A stretch of DNA of 11,288 nt, taken from positions 1-11,288 of the forward strand of contig JAEZDX010000672.1 of assembly GCA_023417975.1 (NCBI GenBank). The letters run 5' to 3'. Shown here one piece after another: positions 7,048 to 11,288 of the stretch. A model generated the notes under the pieces. It had not been told where the DNA came from. It did no database searches and saw nothing but the letters and a program-made list of their open reading frames with translations. Origin of the DNA: Bacillota bacterium. Its GTDB lineage: Bacteria; Bacillota; Clostridia; Clostridiales; Clostridiaceae. Positions within the stretch are counted from its first letter, which is position 1. Each line of letters opens with the position of its first letter. The translations under genes were made by a program, and so were the position numbers.

Positions 7048-7728
7048 CTATTTAAACCTTTCGAGTATCTTGTCTTTATAAAACCATATTATGAGGACTA
7101 AGATAATTACTGCCAATATAACTATAGCCAAAACAAGATAATTTTTATCGTACAGGTTAGATCCCAAGTATACAGAAGCAAAAATACCCGGAATTCTTGC
7201 AACGTTGGATATAATCACAAATTGCTTTGTCTCTATAGGCGTTATCCCCGAAATATAGCCTAGGATATCTTTCGGTATACCGGGAATCAGGTAAAGGACG
7301 AATATTACCAGCTTATTTCTCGGCCTATTTATAAGCACCTCAAGTTTTTCGAAGTGCTTTGCAGGTATAATCTTTCTTAATATCTTTTCTCCTACTGCCC
7401 GTGCAGCCAAGAAAGTGAGTAAGGATCCAAGTAAAATTCCAATAACGGACAATATAAGACCCCAAAATGTTCCGAAGATAAAGCCTCCTGCAACTTGAAT
7501 GAATTCCCCAGGTATAAAGAAAAATATAACTTGCACCATCTGCAGCACAATAAATGCAATTGAGCCGAAATTTCCGTAACCTCTAATCCAATCCCTTATT
7601 AAAACAGGATCTTCGAAATATCTAATATTTTTGATTATATTGATATTCAAAAGCAAAAGAATCAGACAGCCTATCAAAACAGCTAAGTAAATTGTATACT
7701 TTATAATCCTTGTCATAGGTATTTTCAT
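7048..7728 (-). CDS. TVP38/TMEM64 family (VTT-domain) membrane protein
   Basis: A 226-residue polytopic inner-membrane protein of the TVP38/TMEM64 (SNARE-associated/VTT, DedA superfamily) type. An N-terminal helix (11-33) precedes the conserved core: a segment at about 55-72, PGEFIQVAGG and FGTFWGL (73-90), a long small-residue-rich helix (90-110) ending in FLAAR, then LYLIPGIPKDILGYISG (145-161), which is the second family hallmark, and a C-terminal helix (197-216) with a basic tail. Related proteins are implicated in lipid scrambling or transport across the bilayer, but the substrate cannot be told here. Start ATG at 7728 follows AGGAGG. It is probably its own transcription unit, with a spacer of about 130 nt to polA and a divergent gene upstream. 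Confidence 0.85.
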   Translation of the reverse strand: MKIPMTRIIKYTIYLAVLIGCLILLLLNINIIKNIRYFEDPVLIRDWIRGYGNFGSIAFIVLQMVQVIFFFIPGEFIQVAGGFIFGTFWGLILSVIGILLGSLLTFLAARAVGEKILRKIIPAKHFEKLEVLINRPRNKLVIFVLYLIPGIPKDILGYISGITPIETKQFVIISNVARIPGIFASVYLGSNLYDKNYLVLAIVILAVIILVLIIWFYKDKILERFK

Positions 7729-7936
7729 TATTATTTCCTCCTAATTCTTTTAGAAGAAGGCTTTTCAAAAAATCAATCATAATTCCATTTTAACTTTTTT
7801 TATATAAAAAGAAAAGACTATATAGACGCAAATGAGTATTCTTCCTCAATACTATACTTATTATGCTGACTCCAATGGAATTTAATTCTGTTTCGCTATT
7901 TTATGAACTTACTTAAAACAAACAAACTTTTAAATA
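7729..7936. other. Divergent intergenic region between the VTT gene and padR
   Basis: Besides the VTT ribosome binding site next to 7729, the stretch holds a possible minus-strand promoter TTGCGT-17-TTTATA for the VTT gene (weak -10), an AT palindrome (TTTTTATATAAAAA near 7796-7811) and a 6-bp inverted repeat AGTATT/AATACT around CTTCCTC (near 7832-7850). None is strong enough to assign a regulator. The padR promoter and operators begin just to the right. Confidence 0.35.
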
Positions 7937-7955
7937 TACCTTGCATTGCAAAGTA
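7937..7955. promoter_or_regulatory. PadR operator, upstream copy (overlaps the -35)
   Basis: A 19-bp palindrome TACCTTGCATTGCAAAGTA, centred on T7946, with one mismatch between its arms. It matches the second copy at 7977-7995 at 15 of 19 positions under the shared pattern TACTTTGYATTRCAAAGTA. It overlaps the -35 of the padR promoter. Palindromes of this look upstream of padR genes are usual autoregulatory sites. Confidence 0.7.
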
Positions 7956-7969
7956 TCATCCTATATAAT
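7941..7969 (+). promoter_or_regulatory. Sigma-A promoter of the padR operon
   Basis: TTGCAT (7941-7946), a 17-nt spacer and a perfect TATAAT (7964-7969). Initiation is expected near 7976, at the left edge of the downstream palindrome, so bound repressor at either palindrome would block polymerase. Confidence 0.78.
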
Positions 7970-7976
7970 ATAAATA

Positions 7977-7995
7977 TACTTTGTATTACATAGTA
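7977..7995. promoter_or_regulatory. PadR operator, downstream copy (at the start of the transcript)
   Basis: The 19-bp palindrome TACTTTGTATTACATAGTA is centred on T7986 with one arm mismatch. Its centre is exactly 40 bp from that of the upstream copy, close to four helical turns, so two bound dimers would sit on nearly the same DNA face on either side of the -10. Confidence 0.72.
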
Positions 7996-8012
7996 CTTAC
8001 GGTGGTGATCAT

Positions 8013-8333
8013 TTGGAAAATAATTCTCAAATATTAAAAGGTATCCTAGAAGGATGTATTTTAAGTATTATCTCTAAAGAGGAAACCTATGGCTATGAAT
8101 TGCTGATTAAGTTAAAAAATGCAGGCTTTGAGGATATGGTAGAAGGTACTGTATACCCACTATTATTACGGCTTGAAAAAAAGGATTTGATAGTGTCTGA
8201 AAAACGCCAGGAAGAAAACGGCATGACAAGAAAATACTTCTTTTTGACTGAAACCGGAAAGAAAGAACTTTATGACTTCAAGCTTTATTGGTCAAAGTTA
8301 TATGTAAATGTGAATAATATTTTAGAGGAGTGA
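8013..8333 (+). CDS. PadR-family transcriptional repressor
   Basis: A 106-residue winged-helix regulator of the small PadR type that binds DNA as a dimer and usually represses its own operon and a membrane or efflux partner. Family features run through the domain: GCILSIISKEETYGYEL (14-30), EGTVYPLLLRLEKKDLI (42-58) forming the recognition helix region, and the wing with GMTRKYFFLTETGKKEL (69-85), then a C-terminal helix used for dimerisation. Start is the TTG at 8013, preceded by GGTGGTGATC; no in-frame ATG nearby would keep the domain whole. The twin palindromes over its promoter argue for autoregulation. Its stop overlaps the start region of the next gene, so the two are translated together. 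The inducer is unknown. Confidence 0.93.
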   Translation: MENNSQILKGILEGCILSIISKEETYGYELLIKLKNAGFEDMVEGTVYPLLLRLEKKDLIVSEKRQEENGMTRKYFFLTETGKKELYDFKLYWSKLYVNVNNILEE

Positions 8334-8338
8334 TGAAT

Positions 8339-8971
8339 TTGAATAAAACCATCAATGGTTTAAAGGGTGAATATAAAACGGCATATTTTGATATATTAAG
8401 CTATTTACAAAGCAGCAACATTTCAGTTAATAGTAAATTTTCCAATGAGGTGCAGCTTGATCTTTTAGATATGCTTAAGTCCGCTCAAGAAAATAATCTA
8501 CCGGTTACTGATATTATCGGAAAAGACATAAAAGTCTTTTGTGAGGATATAATAGAATCCCATAACACAAAAAAGGTAAAGCTATTAAACTTACTAAAAA
8601 GTTTGAATTTCAATTTGGCTTTTCTGATAATAATAGCCTTAATATTTCAAGCTTTTGAGGGTCATATAAATTTAAACATCCTCGTTATCTTCTTCTTGGC
8701 TATGTTCTCCTACGGATATGTACTTAACTTTTTCTATAAAAGGTTTACTTTGAAGTTTAAGGGCTTAAGGAATAAAATCAAGTGTATACTTTTGATTTAC
8801 TTTCCTTCAGTATTATTTCTGTTTCCTGTAGCTTTCTTAATTGCAACCTATGTGAATATATTTATCAACGGTTACTATATGGCAGTTATCGGATTAGTGT
8901 TGGTTTTTATTTTTCATACTCTATGCAAAAGACTGGATTCAAATATTAAGTGGTACAGCTATTTGAGCTGA
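8339..8971 (+). CDS. PadR-linked four-helix membrane protein with DUF1048-like N-terminus
   Basis: About 211 residues with two parts. The soluble N-terminal 85 or so residues resemble DUF1048/HAAS-type helical modules that travel with PadR regulators: residues near QLDLLDMLKSAQENN and VTDIIGKDIKVFCEDI fit the family pattern of a helix followed by a V-G-D-V-FC helix. The rest has about four hydrophobic helices (roughly 92-110, 113-135, 152-175 and 180-198). Such proteins are thought to act as sensors or partners of the repressor or of envelope stress functions; the exact role is unknown. The reading frame is open from GTG 8330, and ATG 8333 overlaps the padR stop (TGATG), but GAGGAG at 8325-8330 is best spaced for TTG at 8339, which I chose. 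Translational coupling with padR is likely either way. The match to a named family is by pattern only. Confidence 0.72.
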   Translation: MNKTINGLKGEYKTAYFDILSYLQSSNISVNSKFSNEVQLDLLDMLKSAQENNLPVTDIIGKDIKVFCEDIIESHNTKKVKLLNLLKSLNFNLAFLIIIALIFQAFEGHINLNILVIFFLAMFSYGYVLNFFYKRFTLKFKGLRNKIKCILLIYFPSVLFLFPVAFLIATYVNIFINGYYMAVIGLVLVFIFHTLCKRLDSNIKWYSYLS

Positions 8972-8988
8972 AAGGCCAGCCATGTCAT

Positions 8989-9738
8989 CTAGTTACTCTT
9001 ATAGCTTTTTTCTAATATCTTTAGATACTCTGGAATTTCATGCTTGCTGAACATATTGTTTAAAACATAAAAGTCCAGTTCCAGAGCATCCTTTCCGAGT
9101 ATTATATTTTTAAATTGGAATTCTCCTGCAGCTTCATCCATTGCAGTTCCCCCGTTTATGTAAAAAGCAAATGGCGAGTACTGCTGAATCGCCATGTAAA
9201 TATTAGCTACAGATTTGTGAAGATTTACATGTATCCGCGGTCTCCAATCAACTTCGCTGCTTCCTATCTGATATTTACTGCGGGGCACTGCTCCAACAAA
9301 TAGTTTTATATTATTTGAGAAAATCATTCCTTCTCTTTTTGAAGCTGCAGGTATAGCTATTCTCACCTTATAATCCTTAAAGCATTTCGGTATAAAGTGT
9401 TCTTCTCCTTCCATTATTACCTTATCTGTATCCTGAAGATCCAAATCCAAAACTTCAACAGCATAGTCTTCTATGATCTTACCTAGCCCCATTCTCTCCA
9501 GATTTGTTCTGAGATATCCATTAGCAGCCTCGGCAATTGCACATTTCCCATTATGCTCTATTGTGTATTTGATAACTTCACATAGAAGGTTAAAATCTGT
9601 TCTCGGATGTCCAACTTCTGCAGGCCGTGCCAGATTAATCTTTATTAGCACTGCTTTGTGTTTCTTTATTTCCTCACCAACACCCAGCTCGTCCAATTTT
9701 TCATGTAACTGTTCCATATCCTTTGCCTGTAAAATCAT
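8989..9738 (-). CDS. DUF362-domain protein without iron-sulfur domain
   Basis: A 249-residue cytoplasmic protein of the DUF362 type. Visible family features are an early strand AVLIKINLARP (29-39, family form VKPNL..P), a helix followed by CAIAEAANG (66-74), an acidic middle segment VEVLDLD (94-100), the central IAIPAASKREGMIFSNNIKLFVGAVP (127-152) equivalent to the family's K-N-x-x-G-x-x-P stretch, and the INGGTAMDEAAGEF region (194-207) corresponding to the 'D.i.am.g.GP' block. Many relatives carry two 4Fe-4S ferredoxin motifs at the C-terminus; here there are only three scattered cysteines (53, 66, 119) and no cluster. The biochemical function of DUF362 proteins is not established. Start ATG at 9738 follows a perfect AAGGAGG. 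It faces the padR operon with only 17 nt between stops and no clear terminator. Confidence 0.8.
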   Translation of the reverse strand: MILQAKDMEQLHEKLDELGVGEEIKKHKAVLIKINLARPAEVGHPRTDFNLLCEVIKYTIEHNGKCAIAEAANGYLRTNLERMGLGKIIEDYAVEVLDLDLQDTDKVIMEGEEHFIPKCFKDYKVRIAIPAASKREGMIFSNNIKLFVGAVPRSKYQIGSSEVDWRPRIHVNLHKSVANIYMAIQQYSPFAFYINGGTAMDEAAGEFQFKNIILGKDALELDFYVLNNMFSKHEIPEYLKILEKSYKSN

Positions 9739-9780
9739 GCTAACCTCCTTAACAATGCCTTGCTAAAAGCTTATTTTCAG

Positions 9781-9807
9781 CTATTTTCACATGTTATCCC
9801 AAAATAG
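9781..9807. repeat. 7-bp inverted repeat between two minus-strand genes
   Basis: CTATTTT (9781-9787) and AAAATAG (9801-9807) flank 13 nt, just after the stop of the small membrane protein gene. Read leftward it could be a weak hairpin, but there is no T run, so termination is doubtful and read-through into the DUF362 gene is possible. Confidence 0.3.
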
Positions 9808-9817
9808 TTTCTATATC

Positions 9818-10309
9818 TTATCTTTGCCATTTCAATATGATTTCTTTATTTTTTAAATGTTGAATATGAATTCCAATATGTCCTATACCAAGAATAATTG
9901 CTGAAACACATAGAAAAACAACTTTCCCGTATATTCCTAATAACAAAAAAGCTATAACCGGTAAACTTGCAAGCGGTATTGGTATATAATAAAAACTCCT
10001 ATAAAAGTTTTCTTCTGTATGTTTATTATTAAAATACCTAACCCAACAAATTTCATATGCTAACATTAGTAAAAACGATACAATAAGCCATAAGCCCCAT
10101 AGAGATAATTGCTGTATATTAAAGTTGGTAAAAATAACCACACTGAATGTACACAACATTTGACCTACACGCTCAAATAATAACAATATTTTATTTTCTT
10201 GAATATGCTTTGAATCAATTGGCTGGTGTTTAATGTAAATAATATTAGGAATGAACAGCATCAATAAATATATTAAACCTACATATGAAAATCCTAAGTG
10301 TCCAAACAT
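9818..10309 (-). CDS. Uncharacterised five-helix membrane protein
   Basis: About 163 residues, mostly membrane-embedded. Five hydrophobic segments are visible: from FSYVGLIYLLMLFIPN at the N-terminus, around LLLFERVGQMLCTFSVVIF, around LWLIVSFLLMLAYEI, around PIPLASLPVIAFLLLGIYG, and around VVFLCVSAIILGIGHI near the C-terminus, which ends in a basic tail. Small proteins beginning MFGHLGFSY are, from memory, common in clostridia and annotated only as hypothetical. The frame stays open up to a GTG at 10330, but the ATG at 10309 is preceded by GGGGGA at good spacing and gives that familiar N-terminus, so I use it. No enzyme motif, signal peptide or partner gene suggests a role. It may be co-transcribed with the DUF362 gene 79 nt downstream. 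Confidence 0.75.
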   Translation of the reverse strand: MFGHLGFSYVGLIYLLMLFIPNIIYIKHQPIDSKHIQENKILLLFERVGQMLCTFSVVIFTNFNIQQLSLWGLWLIVSFLLMLAYEICWVRYFNNKHTEENFYRSFYYIPIPLASLPVIAFLLLGIYGKVVFLCVSAIILGIGHIGIHIQHLKNKEIILKWQR

Positions 10310-10466
10310 ATTGCATCCCCCAATAATCACGAATTATAAATCTATTATCTACTTTTTATATTGTTATTTCTTTCTCTTTGTCCATTCAATTAACCAGTTG
10401 TAGTTTTTGTTATAGTAGTAAGTTCTGAATCTGATAAGTCATACCTTCTGGATTGTCATGACTTTG

Positions 10467-10678
10467 TTAATCAAATATATCTTCCAAACTGAAAGTAAGC
10501 CCTTGAAAAACAGTACTAACATATTTGTCATGTATTTTAAATGTATCCTCGTGCACAAAATATTTAAGGTCTTCATTTTCATTATTTAACCATTATTGTA
10601 CTCTACTTTGCCTTCATAGCTTTCCTGAATACTTAAAAACTCTTCATACGTTACCGTTTTTTTACTAGGCAGAGGCAT
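10467..10678 (-). pseudogene. Uma2-family (DUF820) endonuclease remnant with internal deletion
   Basis: The minus strand starts with ATG at 10678, after GGGAG, and encodes about 30 residues, MPLPSKKTVTYEEFLSIQES then YEGKVEYNNG, which match the N-terminus of Uma2 proteins (Y-T-Y-E-E-F-L then Y-E-x-x-x-G). It hits a stop directly after. In a shifted frame the sequence continues as a typical Uma2 C-terminus, with KYVSTVFQGLTFSLEDIF before a stop at 10467. An intact Uma2 protein has about 180-200 residues; the central PD-(D/E)XK nuclease-like core, roughly 120 codons, is missing and the two ends are joined out of frame. This is a dead gene, reduced by one deletion. Uma2 genes are multicopy in some bacteria and of unclear function. 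Confidence 0.72.
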
Positions 10679-10709
10679 TCGAAATCAGCTCCCTTTAGTT
10701 ATATGTTAT

Positions 10710-10738
10710 ATTATATCATAGTCCCAAGATGATGATAA
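10710..10738 (-). promoter_or_regulatory. Candidate promoter retained in front of the Uma2 remnant
   Basis: Minus-strand TTATCA (10738-10733), a 17-nt spacer and perfect TATAAT (10715-10710), about 30 nt upstream of the remnant's start. The promoter and ribosome binding site look intact although the gene does not. Confidence 0.42.
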
Positions 10739-10778
10739 TATACAAAGCACTTCTAAACTAGCATATCATCTAATGCAA

Positions 10779-10850
10779 AAATATTTTTTAAAAAAATGTA
10801 ATTTTTTCCTTCAACTGTGTATTTATATATGCAGATAAATCAAAAATAAA
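10779..10850 (+). promoter_or_regulatory. A/T-tract-rich upstream region and weak promoter of the DnaD-like gene
   Basis: Runs of A5, T6, A7 and T6 lie close together at about 10780-10808 and may bend the DNA or act as an UP element. Downstream, TTCAAC (about 10811-10816), an 18-nt spacer and GATAAA form a weak sigma-A-like promoter before the GGGAGG ribosome binding site. Confidence 0.3.
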
Positions 10851-10870
10851 TATTTAGGGAGGAACTAACA

Positions 10871-11288
10871 ATGACAATAACAAAGAAAATCCAAGTAAAA
10901 TTTTGGCAGGATGATTTTGTTCTTGAACTAACACCGGAGGAAAGATATTTTTATATGTACTTAATAACCAATACTACCTCAACCGTATGCGGCATTTATA
11001 AGTTTAATCTTAAATTGGCAGTGCTTGAGACAGGACTTAACACCGAGGCAATAAATGAGCACCTTAATACCTTTGAGAGCTTGGGAAAGATTATAATTTC
11101 AAAAAGCACAAAGGAAATAATGCTAGTTAACTGGTTAAAGCATAATTGCAAGATGAACAAGAAAACCATAAGAAACATAAACTCCGAGCTTAAGGAAGTT
11201 AAAGATAAGGAGCTTTTGAGCCGGTTTCTTGAGGTTTGTAAGTTTAGGCAATATCCTGTGGAGGAAATATTCAACGGAATAATATTAA
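10871..11288 (+). CDS. DnaD-like replication protein, winged-helix N-terminal part (partial)
   Basis: A frame from ATG 10871 stays open for 139 codons to the window end and continues beyond it, so the C-terminus is unseen. GGGAGG lies 8 nt before the start. The protein opens with a basic strand, then KFWQDDFVLELTPEERYFYM (about 10-29), TSTVCGIYKF (about 37-46), an ETGL...INEHLNTFESLGKI helix pair and IMLVNWLKHN (about 87-96). This is the pattern of clostridial DnaD-like/phage replication proteins: an N-terminal winged helix, usually followed by a DnaD domain that helps load the helicase with a DnaC/DnaI-type ATPase. The domain that would confirm DnaD lies outside the window. Both chromosomal and prophage copies exist, and nothing here decides between them. 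The minus-strand frame over 10996-11274 is a shadow of this gene. Confidence 0.72.
   Translation, partial: MTITKKIQVKFWQDDFVLELTPEERYFYMYLITNTTSTVCGIYKFNLKLAVLETGLNTEAINEHLNTFESLGKIIISKSTKEIMLVNWLKHNCKMNKKTIRNINSELKEVKDKELLSRFLEVCKFRQYPVEEIFNGIIL

Noticed and set aside
8956..8988. CAGCT/AGCTG inverted repeat and GGCCAGCC at the convergent gene ends, considered as a terminator
   Set aside because: The stem is only 5 bp, mostly inside the coding end of the membrane protein gene, and has no T run on either strand.
9473..9766. 97-codon plus-strand frame opposite the DUF362 gene
   Set aside because: It is antisense to the DUF362 core and also covers its ribosome binding site; no start signal of its own.
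10996..11274. 92-codon minus-strand frame at the right end
   Set aside because: It is antisense to the DnaD-like gene, which has a strong ribosome binding site and a recognisable protein pattern.
1..11288. Search for a mobile element, defence island, CRISPR array or toxin-antitoxin pair
   Set aside because: No transposase, integrase, repeat-spacer array, or toxin-antitoxin-like small gene pair is visible. The padR pair is a regulator with a membrane partner, and the Uma2 remnant alone is not a defence system.

Overview
The window is AT-rich and reads as a chromosomal segment of a low-GC Gram-positive anaerobe, most likely Clostridium or a close relative. The grounds are strong AGGAGG-type ribosome binding sites, TTG and GTG starts, the polA-coaE-lytic transglycosylase gene order familiar from clostridia, a PadR/membrane-protein pair and a DnaD-like protein of clostridial type. 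No insertion sequence, CRISPR array, integrase or complete phage module is visible.

Layout, left to right. Positions 1-540 hold a minus-strand RNA unit: a strong sigma-A promoter, a tRNA-Leu (anticodon GAG) with encoded CCA, then within about 15 nt a structured non-coding RNA (possibly 6S-like, family not certain), and a textbook intrinsic terminator. Next on the minus strand is a HelD-type UvrD-like helicase. Then comes an apparent operon transcribed polA -> coaE -> lytic transglycosylase, followed upstream by a separate TVP38/TMEM64 (VTT-domain) membrane protein gene. Two plus-strand genes follow: a PadR-family repressor overlapping a membrane protein with a DUF1048-like N-terminus. Their promoter carries two near-identical 19-bp palindromes centred 40 bp apart, a clear autoregulation signature. 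Facing them on the minus strand are a DUF362 protein and an uncharacterised five-helix membrane protein. The last kilobase holds a decayed Uma2-family (DUF820) gene on the minus strand that keeps only its two ends, and the 5' part of a plus-strand gene for a winged-helix/DnaD-like replication protein, cut by the window edge.

The window is mainly housekeeping: DNA repair synthesis, CoA synthesis, RNA polymerase recycling and translation, with a small PadR regulatory module. I do not see a convincing undescribed multi-gene system. The points most worth checking are the tRNA-linked structured RNA, the paired PadR operators with their four-helix partner protein, the internally deleted Uma2 remnant, and several start codons (helD, coaE, the PadR partner, the small membrane protein) that ribosome binding sites place downstream of the longest reading frame.
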